From positions 37,726 to 101,725 of the forward strand of contig MKTA01000019.1 of assembly GCA_001897515.1 (NCBI GenBank): a DNA stretch of 64,000 nt. Direction: 5' to 3'. Both the position numbers and the translations under genes were made by a program. The DNA comes from Bacteroidetes bacterium 41-46. GTDB lineage: Bacteria > Bacteroidota > Bacteroidia > Bacteroidales > UBA932. This document shows positions 10,266 through 21,200 of the stretch, one piece after another. The notes below the pieces were generated by a model. The model was not told the DNA's origin. It ran no database searches and worked only from the letters and a program-made list of their open reading frames with translations. The stretch's first letter is position 1. Every line of letters starts with the position of its first letter.

Positions 10266-12224
10266 ATGATCAGTAAAACAACCATAACCAGAATTCTGGA
10301 CAGTGCCCAGATCGTAGATGTTATAAGTGACTTCGTTTCATTAAGGAGAAGGGGGGCAAACTACATAGCTTGCTGCCCTTTTCATAATGAAAAGACACCG
10401 TCATTCTCTGTCTCCCCATCTAAAGGCATTTATAAATGCTTTGGCTGCGGGAAGGCGGGCAATGCTGTCAATTTCATAATGGAGCATGAGCATCTGTCCT
10501 ATGTAGATGCTCTAAAATTTCTAGGCAGAAAGTTTGGAATAGAGGTTGAAGAGAGGGAGGAGAGCGAGGAGGAGGTACAACAGCGGCTTAAGAGCGAAAG
10601 CCTTCTGGTTGTGTCAGAATTTGCCAGAGACTTCTATGTCAATGCACTGTGGAACTCACAGAAAGGAAGATCAGTAGGTCTTAGCTACTTTAAAGAGAGG
10701 GGTTTCTCAGAGGAGACAATAAAAAAATTCCAGTTAGGTTGGGCCTCAGAGGGGAGAGATGGTTCAATGTCGGCAGCAGCTGTCAGAGCCGGATATAAAA
10801 AAGAGTATATTATCTCTTCAGGTCTTGGAGTTGAAAGAGAACAAACCGGGGAGCTGGCAGACAGATTCTATGAGAGGGCAATGTTCCCTATACACTCATT
10901 GACAGGCAGGGTAATAGCATTTGGAGGAAGAACCCTCAGAACAGATAAGAATATTGCCAAATATATAAATTCACCAGAAACGGAGATTTATAACAAAAGC
11001 CGAACCCTTTACGGACTTTTTTTTGCTAAAAGTGCAATTTCAAGGCTTCAGAAGTGCTATTTAGTAGAGGGTTATACTGATGTTATTTCAATGGTACAGG
11101 CTGGTATTGAGAATGTTGTTGCCTCCAGCGGAACATCACTAACATCTGAACAGGTCAGATTGATAAGAAGATTCTCTCCAAATGTTACTATTCTTTACGA
11201 TAGTGATCCGGCCGGTATTAAAGCATCACTTAGGGGAATTGACATGTTGCTTGAAGAGGGACTTCAGGTAAGGGTAGTGCTCTTTCCTGACGGGGAGGAT
11301 CCGGATTCATATGCAAAAAACAACTCTCCGGCGCAGTTGGTTGATTATCTTAACAGCTCTGAGAGAGATTTTATAGAGTTCAAAATTGAACTTCTCTCTG
11401 AGGAGGCCGAAAAGGATCCCATTAAGAGAAGGCAGCTTATCAATGAGGTGGTAACAAGCATATCTGTTATTCCGGATGCAATTACAAGAGCGGTTTATAT
11501 TGAGGAGTGCAGCATCAGGCTAAGATTTGACCAGAACCTGCTTGCAAGAGAGGTAAACAAGCTCAGGAAGGTCAGGCTTCCCCACGGCTCATATGGGAAG
11601 GAGAGTGAAACAAAGGAGACTCTTCCATTGGCTCAAATCCCTGATATTGACACCGGGGACAGATTACCGGTCTTCATTAAAAATATATACTACGAGCCGG
11701 CGGAAAGGGAGCTCCTCTACTATCTGTTGAAATTTGGAGAGTATCCGCTTTACGGATCAGAAGAGGGTGCTATCTCTCCTATCAAAGTGTCTCAGTTTAT
11801 TCTCAACGAACTTCAGACAGATGATCTGGAGTTTCAGAACCTACTGTATAAAAACATGTTTGAAGAGTATTACAAAGTAAAGGAGCTCTCACAGGAGGAT
11901 ATTCAAAGGCACTTTACAGGACATCCAGACCCGGATGTTGTTACCCTCACTACCTCTATACTTATACAGGAGCACAGCCTTAATATTAAACAATTTTTAC
12001 AATCACTAATTCCTGAAGAGAGGGTGCTTTCAATTGTTGTTCCCAAGGCAATTATGGTTTACAAAGCCAAGATAACCTCAATTGCATATCAGGAGATGTG
12101 GGACCTGCTAAAAAAGACTCCGGCAGACAACGAAGAGAGGCAGAAGGAGTTGATGAAGAATATGCAAACCCTCCTTACTGTGAGGAACGAACTCTCAAAG
12201 GAGCTTAACAGATTAACAATATAA
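10266..12224 (+). CDS. dnaG: DNA primase
   Basis: It makes RNA primers for lagging-strand synthesis. The 652 residues contain, in order: the CHC2 zinc-binding domain [12 protein letters not shown]...YKCFGCG (residues about 38-66), the RNA polymerase core with FGGRTL and [11 protein letters not shown] near 225-245, the TOPRIM domain with EGYTDVISM and [11 protein letters not shown] near 270-325, and a C-terminal helical domain (about 430-652) expected to contact the DnaB helicase. The helicase partner DnaB is also in this window at 60-61.6 kb on the other strand. The start is ATG 10266, 7 nt after trpS. Confidence 0.96.
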   Translation: MISKTTITRILDSAQIVDVISDFVSLRRRGANYIACCPFHNEKTPSFSVSPSKGIYKCFGCGKAGNAVNFIMEHEHLSYVDALKFLGRKFGIEVEEREESEEEVQQRLKSESLLVVSEFARDFYVNALWNSQKGRSVGLSYFKERGFSEETIKKFQLGWASEGRDGSMSAAAVRAGYKKEYIISSGLGVEREQTGELADRFYERAMFPIHSLTGRVIAFGGRTLRTDKNIAKYINSPETEIYNKSRTLYGLFFAKSAISRLQKCYLVEGYTDVISMVQAGIENVVASSGTSLTSEQVRLIRRFSPNVTILYDSDPAGIKASLRGIDMLLEEGLQVRVVLFPDGEDPDSYAKNNSPAQLVDYLNSSERDFIEFKIELLSEEAEKDPIKRRQLINEVVTSISVIPDAITRAVYIEECSIRLRFDQNLLAREVNKLRKVRLPHGSYGKESETKETLPLAQIPDIDTGDRLPVFIKNIYYEPAERELLYYLLKFGEYPLYGSEEGAISPIKVSQFILNELQTDDLEFQNLLYKNMFEEYYKVKELSQEDIQRHFTGHPDPDVVTLTTSILIQEHSLNIKQFLQSLIPEERVLSIVVPKAIMVYKAKITSIAYQEMWDLLKKTPADNEERQKELMKNMQTLLTVRNELSKELNRLTI

Positions 12225-12237
12225 AAATAGATACAAA

Positions 12238-14298
12238 ATGGAAAAGTGCTACAAGAGACACCTGGTTACAGCAGCCCTCCCATATGCAAATGGAGCTGTA
12301 CATATCGGGCATCTGGCCGGCGTATATATTCCGGCAGATATTTATGTGCGCTACCTCAGAATGCGAGGAAGAGATGTAAGATTCATATGTGGCTCAGATG
12401 AGCATGGAGTCCCTATTACAATTAAGGCAAAACAGCAGAACTGCACTCCTCAGGAGGTAGTAGATAAATACCATCTTATTATCCAGGACTCTTTTGAGAG
12501 ACTGGGCATAAGCTTTGATATCTATTCGCGGACAAGCTCAGAAACCCATCATAAAACAGCATCTGAATTCTTCAGAAAATTATATGATGAGGGCAAGTTC
12601 ATTGAAAAGGAGAGTGAGCAGTATTATGATGAGGAGGCCAACCATTTTCTTGCAGACAGATACATTATGGGTACCTGTCCAAAGTGCAGCGCGGAGAATG
12701 CCTATGGGGACCAGTGTGAAAAATGCGGAAGCACACTCAGTCCTAACGAGCTAATCAATCCCCGCTCCACCCTGAGTGGAAGCACCCCTGTTCTAAAGAA
12801 GACTTCACATTGGTATCTTCCACTGGACCAATACGAGCCATGGTTAAAGGAGTGGATTTTAGAGCAGCACAAAGAGTGGAAAGCAAATGTATATGGTCAG
12901 TGTAAATCATGGCTTGACGGTGGTCTTCAGCCGAGAGCCGTGAGCAGAGATTTAGACTGGGGTGTGCCAGTTCCTGTAGAGGGAGCTGAAGGAAAGGTTT
13001 TGTATGTTTGGTTTGATGCTCCTATTGGTTATATATCCAATACAATAGAGCTGATGCCACAGGAGTGGGAGCATTGGTGGAAGAGCGAAGATACAAGATT
13101 ACTGCACTTTATAGGAAAAGATAACATTGTTTTCCATTGTATTGTATTCCCCTCAATGTTAAAGGCATATGGCGATGGATTTATTCTGCCTGAGAATGTA
13201 CCTGCTAACGAATTCCTTAATCTTGAAGGAAACAAAATATCTACATCAAGAAACTGGGCAGTGTGGTTACACGAGTATCTGGATGAATTTCCCGGTAAAG
13301 AGGACGTTCTCCGTTACGTACTTTGTGCGAATGCCCCGGAGACTAAAGACAACGATTTTACATGGAAAGATTTCCAGACCCGCAACAACAGCGAACTGGT
13401 TGCAATTTTCGGTAATTTTGTAAACAGGGCAGTTGTACTTACCCATAAATATTTTAACGGAGAGATTCCTTCTCATTTAAGTTGTGAGAAAATTGATGAA
13501 GACACACTCGCTCAAATACCTCAGATAAGAAAGAGCATTGAGGAGAGTTTAGAAAACTTCAAGTTTAGAGAGGCCTTGAAGGAGGCAATGAATTTAGCAA
13601 GACTTGGGAATAAGTACCTTGCAGATACTGAGCCATGGAAGCTTGCAAAGACAGATATGGAGAGGGTTGCGACAATTCTTAACATCTCCCTGCAGATTTG
13701 TGCAAATCTTGCCATAGCATTTGAACCATTCTTACCTCATACAGCCCAAAAACTCTCATATATGCTTAATATGAAAGGCAGAAACTGGGAAGATTTTGGC
13801 TCAGATTCAATCCTCCGTCCCGGACATAAAATTAACGATGCACGGCTGCTTTTTGAAAAAATTGAGGATGAATCTATTGAGCATCAGCTAGCAAAACTGG
13901 ATGCCTCTAGGCCAAAGGAGGAGGCTCCGGAAGAAACTGCTACAAGATTAGGCTCTCCTGTACCACTGAAAGATGAGTGCACTTATGACGAATTTATGAA
14001 GATGGACATCCGTACTGCAACTGTTCTTGAAGCTGAAAGGGTTCCTAAAACTGACAAACTTCTAAAACTTAATATTGATACAGGCATTGATAAAAGAACA
14101 ATCGTCTCTGGAATTGCAGAGTATTACTCACCAGAGGAGATGATCGGCAAACAGATATGCATTCTGGCAAACCTTGCTCCCAGAAAAATAAAGGGAATTG
14201 AGTCAAATGGAATGATTCTTATGGCCAAGGAGGAGAACGGAAAGATGAGAATAGTCACTCCTGAGGAGAGACTTGAAAATGGCAGCTGTATCAATTAG
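12238..14298 (+). CDS. metG: Methionyl-tRNA synthetase with C-terminal tRNA-binding domain
   Basis: It charges initiator and elongator tRNA-Met. The 686 residues show the HIGH signature [14 protein letters not shown] near residues 15-30, a zinc knuckle with two CxxC pairs ([18 protein letters not shown], about 146-166), the KMSKS counterpart [13 protein letters not shown] near 335, an anticodon-binding helical domain, and a C-terminal Trbp111/EMAP-like domain (about 580-686, [18 protein letters not shown]) that promotes dimerisation and tRNA binding. Acidic, Pro/Glu-rich residues (about 555-575) link the last two domains. The start is ATG 12238, 13 nt after dnaG; it ends 8 nt from the convergent sensor kinase gene. 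Confidence 0.97.
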   Translation: MEKCYKRHLVTAALPYANGAVHIGHLAGVYIPADIYVRYLRMRGRDVRFICGSDEHGVPITIKAKQQNCTPQEVVDKYHLIIQDSFERLGISFDIYSRTSSETHHKTASEFFRKLYDEGKFIEKESEQYYDEEANHFLADRYIMGTCPKCSAENAYGDQCEKCGSTLSPNELINPRSTLSGSTPVLKKTSHWYLPLDQYEPWLKEWILEQHKEWKANVYGQCKSWLDGGLQPRAVSRDLDWGVPVPVEGAEGKVLYVWFDAPIGYISNTIELMPQEWEHWWKSEDTRLLHFIGKDNIVFHCIVFPSMLKAYGDGFILPENVPANEFLNLEGNKISTSRNWAVWLHEYLDEFPGKEDVLRYVLCANAPETKDNDFTWKDFQTRNNSELVAIFGNFVNRAVVLTHKYFNGEIPSHLSCEKIDEDTLAQIPQIRKSIEESLENFKFREALKEAMNLARLGNKYLADTEPWKLAKTDMERVATILNISLQICANLAIAFEPFLPHTAQKLSYMLNMKGRNWEDFGSDSILRPGHKINDARLLFEKIEDESIEHQLAKLDASRPKEEAPEETATRLGSPVPLKDECTYDEFMKMDIRTATVLEAERVPKTDKLLKLNIDTGIDKRTIVSGIAEYYSPEEMIGKQICILANLAPRKIKGIESNGMILMAKEENGKMRIVTPEERLENGSCIN

Positions 14299-14306
14299 TG
14301 ATTAGT

Positions 14307-16487
14307 TTATACTTGAGGGAGGGTAAGGTAGAATGTACTGCCCTCTCCGAGTTTAGATTTAACCCATATTTTACCACCCAGAAGTTCAGTAAAGAGTTTT
14401 GATATTGACAGACCTAGTCCTGTCCCTTCAAATTCGTTGCTTGTTGTTGTATGGACTTGTACAAACCGTCCAAATACAGCCTCCAGCTTCTCTTCCGGAA
14501 TTCCAATCCCGGTATCTTTAACATACAGGGTATAGCTGTCAACTCCTCTGGTGTACCCAATCTCAACATACCCCTCTTTTGTAAACTTCAAGGCATTTCC
14601 TATGAGATTTGTGAGAATCTGATTAAGTCTTATTTTGTCTGTTTTAACCACATATGGCTCCGGCGACTCCAGAGAAAGTCTTATCTCAATCTTTGAGGAG
14701 ACTGCATTGAAAAAGCCGTGAAGATCCTTCAGAAGAGTATTGAGGTCAAATTCCGTTTTAGTTATTACAACCTGTCCTGCCTCAATTCTTGAAATATCAA
14801 GCACATCATTTATTGTTGCCAAAAGTCTGTCTGCACTCTTTGATATTATTTCAAGATACTCTCTATGCTCAGGCTCCTTCACCTCCTCCAGAAGCAGATT
14901 TGCAAAGCCCATAATTCCATTCATAGGGGTCCTTATCTCGTGACTCATATTTGCAAGAAACGAACTTTTCAGTTTATCGCTCTCCTCCGCCCTCTGTTTT
15001 GCCTCTTTTAAACTCTCTATATTCTTTATTCTCTCAATGAATAGTCCGATATTGTTTGCAAATATCTCAAGCAGAGCCAGATCATCCTCTGTATATGCCT
15101 GAGCATTCTTGTAATCCTGCACAACTATTACCCCAATAACCTCTCTAAAATCCACATTAAAAAGAGGGGCACCCATCCAAATTGATGAATCTGTCCCGTA
15201 TGTAGAGAATATTAAACCGTCGCCTCTAAGCTCATCCTCAATCTTTGAGTTAATAATCCTCCCTTTTCCGCCTCTTCTAACATAGTCTGTCAGCGAACCA
15301 TGCAGATGCTCCCTCAGCCCCTCCTCCACCTCGTCCTCTTCGTCAACGTAGTACGGATAAGAATAGAGGTCGCTCTCCTTATCATACATTGCTATATAGA
15401 AGTTTTCTGCAGAGATAATTGAGCTGAGTTGTTTATGAACCTCAGCAAGAAATGAGGTTAAATCTGAATAAACAAGCGAACCTTTGGATATATTCAGAAT
15501 TGCTTCCTGAACCTCTCTCTTTTGAGCTGCTGATGTAAGGTCTCTGACGACACCTCCCACACCATATCTCCCGGACTCAAGTATTACAGGGAATTTTGTC
15601 GCCTCATAAAGTCGGTTTCCAAATCTCTCTTCAAGTTTAATAGTGGTATTCCTCTCTAAAACCTCGTTGTCAGATATAATTACATCGTCTAAATCTCCCT
15701 CTGTTAAAAGCTCTGAGTCTGTTTTACCAAGGACATCGTCTGATCTCCTTCCAAAGAACTTTAACAAAGCATCATTGACCTCAATGTATCTGAAGAATTC
15801 ATCTTTGATATACATCATATCTTTGCTGGCATTGAAAAAAGAGGTTTTTCTCTCCTCTGCCTCCTTGTACTTGCTTATGCTTTCAAACCTTTCAATGTTT
15901 GTAAGCATAATTATGCCTAAAAATATTGTAGCAAGCGGGTATGCAACTATTATGATTGGTCCTACATTTATGAATGTACTGAAACGAAGCTCCTCCGGAA
16001 GAAAAATCATATCTGCAATCAACAGTATATGGGTTGTAAGTCCCATCAAAAAGAGCTCTCTTATCCTGTTTTTCCTGTACCAGTTTTTTCTTAACGCACC
16101 CCATACTATTCCGGTGGCACCGGAGGTAAGTATGCTGGCAACACCCATTACAATACCATCCCCCGCCATATAAATTCTGTACAGAGCAGCGGTAGCCATT
16201 GCAATAATCGTAGGGATAGGACCTATTATGAGTCCCGATACCGAAAGAAGTATTGATCTTGAGTCAAAAACAAGACCTGGCTGAAATGTCCAGGGTGTAA
16301 GCATCAGTACTATTCCTATCAGGCCAACTACAACGCCAAGCGAAATCTCTCTGACCCCCTTGTAATTTGTTACAGGCTTTAATCCAAAGAGATAATGCAG
16401 CATTGACAATGCCAGCAGAATAGAAATGTTATGAATTATTCCCAGTATCATAGTTGTAACTAACAAATATAGTGAAATCAATGACAC
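14307..16487 (-). CDS. Membrane sensor histidine kinase: LytS-like 5TM, PAS, GAF, HisKA, HATPase
   Basis: A 726-residue sensor kinase. Residues about 5-200 form a hydrophobic multi-span region resembling the 5TM-5TMR_LYT sensor of LytS-type kinases. A PAS domain follows (about 216-315, FFNASKDMMYIKDEFFRYIEVND), then a GAF domain (about 330-490), then the HisKA H-box ANMSHEIRTPMNGIMGF near 514 and an ATPase domain with NQILTNLIGNALKF, DTGIGIPEEKLEAVF and GTGLGLSI. No receiver domain is fused and no response-regulator gene is adjacent. It begins 36 nt after the hydrogenase gene hydA, so it may be the last gene of that transcript and could sense redox state or a metabolite. The track start is GTG 16487; ATG 16451 is an alternative. 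Confidence 0.88.
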   Translation of the reverse strand: MSLISLYLLVTTMILGIIHNISILLALSMLHYLFGLKPVTNYKGVREISLGVVVGLIGIVLMLTPWTFQPGLVFDSRSILLSVSGLIIGPIPTIIAMATAALYRIYMAGDGIVMGVASILTSGATGIVWGALRKNWYRKNRIRELFLMGLTTHILLIADMIFLPEELRFSTFINVGPIIIVAYPLATIFLGIIMLTNIERFESISKYKEAEERKTSFFNASKDMMYIKDEFFRYIEVNDALLKFFGRRSDDVLGKTDSELLTEGDLDDVIISDNEVLERNTTIKLEERFGNRLYEATKFPVILESGRYGVGGVVRDLTSAAQKREVQEAILNISKGSLVYSDLTSFLAEVHKQLSSIISAENFYIAMYDKESDLYSYPYYVDEEDEVEEGLREHLHGSLTDYVRRGGKGRIINSKIEDELRGDGLIFSTYGTDSSIWMGAPLFNVDFREVIGVIVVQDYKNAQAYTEDDLALLEIFANNIGLFIERIKNIESLKEAKQRAEESDKLKSSFLANMSHEIRTPMNGIMGFANLLLEEVKEPEHREYLEIISKSADRLLATINDVLDISRIEAGQVVITKTEFDLNTLLKDLHGFFNAVSSKIEIRLSLESPEPYVVKTDKIRLNQILTNLIGNALKFTKEGYVEIGYTRGVDSYTLYVKDTGIGIPEEKLEAVFGRFVQVHTTTSNEFEGTGLGLSISKLFTELLGGKIWVKSKLGEGSTFYLTLPQV

Positions 16488-16522
16488 CGGGAATAATTAT
16501 TCTCCCTCTCAAATAAATTCTT

Positions 16523-18295
16523 TTAATAGACACCTCTCTCTGTGTATTCAGTATGGAGCAATTCATGGGAGAGATGCCCCAATGGCTCTTTTAGAAACTC
16601 ATTGTAGAGCTCCTTTATTGCCGGATTATCATGAGATTTTCTAACCGGTTTGAGAGAGTCCTCCCTATAAATAGAGTCGGCCCTCTTCTGTCTGATCTCC
16701 CATGTTGTTGGTATAGGCTGCCCTCCACCTCCAAGGCATCCGCCCGGACAAGTCATTACCTCAATAAAAGCATAGGGCGACTTCCCCCCCTCTATCTGAT
16801 CCAAAAGGTATCTTGCATTTTTCAAGGTGTGTGCTACAGCTACTTTCAGTTTAGTGCCATTTATATCCAGTTCGGCCTCTTTGATTCCCTCAAATCCTCT
16901 AACAACTTTAAGATTTAGGTCAGGAAGGGGCTTTCCGGCTACAACCTCATATGCTGTTCTGACAGCAGCCTCCATTACCCCGCCTGTTGCAGCAAAAATT
17001 GCTCCGGCACCTGTTGAGATTCCCAGAGGGTGGTCAAAGTCCTCTTCAGGGAGGTTCTTAAAATCTACCCCAGTCAGTTTGAACATCCTTGCAAGCTCTC
17101 TGGTGGTCAAAACATAGTCAACATCAAAGAATGATTCTCTCTCTGAAAGGTTCATCTTCTCTTTCCACCATTGATAAGCTGATTTCATCTCCGGCCTTTT
17201 GCATTCAAATTTCTTAGCTGTACAAGGCATTATTGATACAACTACCAGACGTCTGGGGTCAATACCCATCTTCTCAGCATAGTAGGTTTTTGCTACCGCT
17301 CCAAACATCTGCTGAGGAGATTTACATGTTGACAAATGCTCCAGCGATTTAGGATAAAAATGCTCAATAAATTTTATCCAGCCGGGCGAACAAGAGGTAA
17401 CCATAGGGAGTCTTCCGTTTGTAGTAAGACGTTTAATAAGCTCATGCCCCTCCTCCATAATGGTTAAATCCGCAGTAAACTGAGTGTCAAAGACACTGTC
17501 AAAGCCCAATTTTCTTAATGCAGCAACCATCTGTCCGGTAACCAACGCCCCCTCTTCCATTCCCATTGCCTCTCCAATGCCGACTCTAATAGCCGGAGCT
17601 GTCTGAACAATTACAACCTTCTCCTCATCGTATAGATCCTTAAGCAGAAGATTTGACTCATCCCTCTCAATAATAGCGGCTGTGGGGCAAACAAGTGCGC
17701 ACTGACCGCAGTTTGTGCAGGCTACATTTCCAAGTCCCTTGTCCTTGTATGTTGCAATCTTTGATTTTAATCCTCTGCCAGCAAAGTCAATCGCATAAAC
17801 AGTCTGAACATCTGAGCAGACAGCGACACACCTTCCGCAAAGAATACACTTGTTAGGATCCCTTATAAGTGAGGGTGAGGTGTCATCTTTTACAGCCTCG
17901 GGCTTTGTTCTTGCGAAAGGGGTCTCCTTTATTCCAAGTACAGAAGAGAGATCCTGTAGCTCGCAGTTCCCGTTTCTTTCACAAACCAGACAATCTTTTG
18001 GATGGTTTGCTAGTAAAAGCTCCAGGTTTGTTATCCTTGCCTGATTTATTGCAGGAGAGTGAGTTTTAATCTCCATTCCGTCTGCAATAGATGCGACACA
18101 ACTTCTTACAAGGCTTTTTGCACCCTTTACCTCAACAACACAAATACCACAGGAGGCATTTGACGAGACATCTTTAAGGTAGCAAAGCGATGGAATTCTT
18201 ATACCTAGCTCTTTGCAGCTCTCAAGGATTGTCTTTCCGGCCCCAACCTGCATCTTTTTACCATCAATGGTTACGTTTATAACTTTTTTTTCCAT
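16523..18295 (-). CDS. hydA: [FeFe]-hydrogenase catalytic subunit (first set, linked to HydB-GltD fusion)
   Basis: A 590-residue catalytic subunit producing or oxidising H2. Seen in order: N-terminal 2Fe-2S domain (residues 1-80), His-Cys3 4Fe-4S site HPKDCLVCERNGNC near 97-110, two 4Fe-4S motifs CILCGRCVAVC and CTNCGQCALVC (about 150-200), and H-cluster motifs TSCSPGW near 300, MPCTAKKFE near 355, and TCPGGCLGGGGQP near 512. A C-terminal small-subunit (SSF) domain follows (about 530-590). The first H-cluster motif is TSCSPGW, not TSCCPGW; the same variant occurs in the paralogue at 21994. It starts 3 nt after the fused HydB gene. The neighbouring GltD-like module suggests the glutamate-synthase-linked type rather than a simple NADH-bifurcating enzyme. 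Confidence 0.92.
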   Translation of the reverse strand: MEKKVINVTIDGKKMQVGAGKTILESCKELGIRIPSLCYLKDVSSNASCGICVVEVKGAKSLVRSCVASIADGMEIKTHSPAINQARITNLELLLANHPKDCLVCERNGNCELQDLSSVLGIKETPFARTKPEAVKDDTSPSLIRDPNKCILCGRCVAVCSDVQTVYAIDFAGRGLKSKIATYKDKGLGNVACTNCGQCALVCPTAAIIERDESNLLLKDLYDEEKVVIVQTAPAIRVGIGEAMGMEEGALVTGQMVAALRKLGFDSVFDTQFTADLTIMEEGHELIKRLTTNGRLPMVTSCSPGWIKFIEHFYPKSLEHLSTCKSPQQMFGAVAKTYYAEKMGIDPRRLVVVSIMPCTAKKFECKRPEMKSAYQWWKEKMNLSERESFFDVDYVLTTRELARMFKLTGVDFKNLPEEDFDHPLGISTGAGAIFAATGGVMEAAVRTAYEVVAGKPLPDLNLKVVRGFEGIKEAELDINGTKLKVAVAHTLKNARYLLDQIEGGKSPYAFIEVMTCPGGCLGGGGQPIPTTWEIRQKRADSIYREDSLKPVRKSHDNPAIKELYNEFLKEPLGHLSHELLHTEYTERGVY

Positions 18296-18298
18296 TGC

Positions 18299-21200
18299 TT
18301 ATTCCTCCTCTGTATTAACTGTTACCCTTACATCACATCTAAGGCACCTTGAAGCTTCGGCGTATGCCTGCTCCTTCGTGTAGCCCAGGTTGATCTCCTT
18401 GAAATTCCCAAGTCTCTCCTCAAGCGGACGCTTAATAGTGTAGTGTCTGTTTCCGCCCTCGGGTTTAAGAGGAACCTCATCGCTGTAATCAAAGCCTCTG
18501 AATAATTTGTGGAACCTTCGTTTATTCATAAGCTTCCAGTCAATAACCTCTGCAGCCTTCTTAGCAATCCCCATAGCCTCAGCGGCTGTAGCCGGACCTG
18601 TTACTGCGTCGCCAACGGCATAAATGCGAGGATGGTTGGTGGTGAAGGTAAAATGATCTGTATCTATATTCCCATTGCTGACAGTCTTAATACCGAAATC
18701 TTTGGCAAAAGAGGCATCAACTTCCTCTCCTACAGCCATAATAACAGTGTCGCAAGGCAAAATGAACGATTCACCTGTTGGAACAGGTTTGCGTCTGTTT
18801 GAGAGGTCAATCTCTCCGCAAGCCATTTTCATTAGTTCAATTCCGCGTACCTTGTCGTTCGTATCTGCCAGAATCTCCTTAGGAGTACTGAGGAACAAGA
18901 AGTTAACACCCTCAATTTCCGCCCCCTTAATTTCATCTTTATTAGCTGGCATATCGGGCTTCATTCTTCTGTAAACAACTGTAACTTCAGCTCCGTATCT
19001 CTGGGCTGTTCTGGCTGCATCAATGGCAACATTACCAGCTCCTACAACTACAACATGCTTGCCCATCTCAGGGATATTACCCTTTGCCACATCTTTCAGG
19101 AACTCCATTCCGGAAAGGACTCCCTCAAGTTCGCATCCGTTAATACCAAGGCTCATATCTTTATGGGCTCCTATTGCCAGTATTACAATGTTGTAGTCTC
19201 TTTCAAGATCATCCATCATAATATCTTTGCCAATCCTGGTATTGAATACGAAATTTACCCCAAGGTCCTTTATAAACTGTACCTCGTGGTCAAACACATC
19301 CAGCGGAAGTCTGTATTTTGGAATCCCCCATCTGAGAATGCCTCCTGCCTCTGACTCCGATTCAAATATGGTCACATCATGTCCCAGCCTAACCAGATAG
19401 AATGCTGCTGTCAGACCTGCAGGGCCTGATCCTACAATTGCAACCTTTTTATGGGTCTGAGGAAGCTTCTCCCTGATTAGTCTCTCATAAACATTTTTAG
19501 CCACCCCGTCTCTGTATGCAGTGTCCGAAATGTATCTGTGAATGTCTCCCTGAGAGACAGGCGCATCAATCGCCTCTCTTCTGCACTTCATCTGACAGTG
19601 GAAGTGACAAATTCTTCCAATTGAAGATGGAAGAGGATTATCCCTGAGGGTTGATTCAAAAGCGTCCTGAATCTTATCCTCTTTTAGCAGTTGCAAATAC
19701 CTTGGTATATTCATATGCATCGGACAGCTGTTTTCACACAGAGCTGAGAAGAGCTCCTGGCATACACCCGGCTCACACTTTTTCTCAATCATATGATGGT
19801 CATACTCATCTCTAAAATATCTTAGAGTAGTGAGCACAGGATTTGGAGCAGTCTGACCCAGACCGCAGAGAGCGGTTGACTTAATGACTTTGCCAAGATT
19901 TTCCAAAGCATGTATATCGGCCTCAGTAGCCTTACCCAGTGTGAATTTGTTGATTATTCTCAATGTCTGGGCAAGACCCTCTCTGCAAGGTGTGCACTTC
20001 CCGCATGACTCTCCGTTTGAAAATTCTGTAAAGTATCTGGCCACATCTACCATACAGTTGTCCTGATCCATTACAACCATTCCACCGGAGCCCATTATTG
20101 AGCCTAAGGAGCTTAAAGACTCATAATCAACAGGAGTATTTAAATAGTCAACAGGTATGCAACCTCCGGAGGGGCCTCCGGTCTGAACAGCCTTAACTCT
20201 CTTCTGAGTTCCGGTACCCTCTCCGATTTTGAATACTATAGTCTCAAGAGTGGAGCCAAGTGGCAACTCTATCAAACCGGTATTCTTCACCTTTCCTACA
20301 AGCGAGAATACCTTTGTACCCGCACTTTTGTCTGTGCCTGTAGCGGTAAACCACTCACCTCCCTTTGAAATAACAACCGGAATATTGCACCAGGTTTCAA
20401 CATTATTAATGTTAGTCGGCATACCATAAAGTCCCTTTTCTGCCGGATATGGCGGTCGTGGAGATGGTCTTCCGTATTTACCCTCAATACTGTGTATAAG
20501 AGCTGTCTCCTCTCCGCAGACAAATGCTCCTGCACCCTCAACAATATCAATATCAAAGCTAAAGCCAGAATTCATTATATTATCTCCAAGCAATCCATAG
20601 CTCTTTGCCTGCTCAATTGCCCCTTTTAGTCGTCTTACGGCTAACGGGTACTCTGCACGGATATAAACTACACCTTTAGAAGCGCCCATTGCAAAGGCCC
20701 CTATCGTCATACCCTCAAGCAGCATAAATGGATCGCTCTCAATTTCATTTCTATTCATGAAGGCTCCCGGATCCCCTTCATCTGCATTACAGATGATGTA
20801 TTTTTGAGGTGCCTCTCTCTTTGCCATCATCTCCCACTTAACCCCGGTAGGAAAACCGGCTCCCCCTCTTCCTCTAAGCTTAGAGTTCTTTACCTCTTCA
20901 ATTATACTGCTGGAACTCATCTCAAAAAGAGCCTTGTAAAGCGGCTGATAACCACCAACCGCTACGTACTCTTCAATATCATCCGGCACAATGAGGCCGC
21001 AATTTCTGAGTACGATTTTTTTCTGCCACTTAAAGAAGGGGATCTCATTCCAGAGAGGATAATCTGTTAGGCCTCTCCCAAACTCAAATTTTCCGGTAAT
21101 AAAGTCCCACTCCTCAACTCTGCAAAGAACATTTCTGTATGGCATTATCCCTTTTACAATACCTCCAATAATTGGAATAACGTCTATTTCAGATACATTG

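Noticed and set aside
15643-16173. 176-residue plus ORF opposite the sensor kinase
   Set aside because: Antisense of the membrane region; hydrophobic by mirror composition only.
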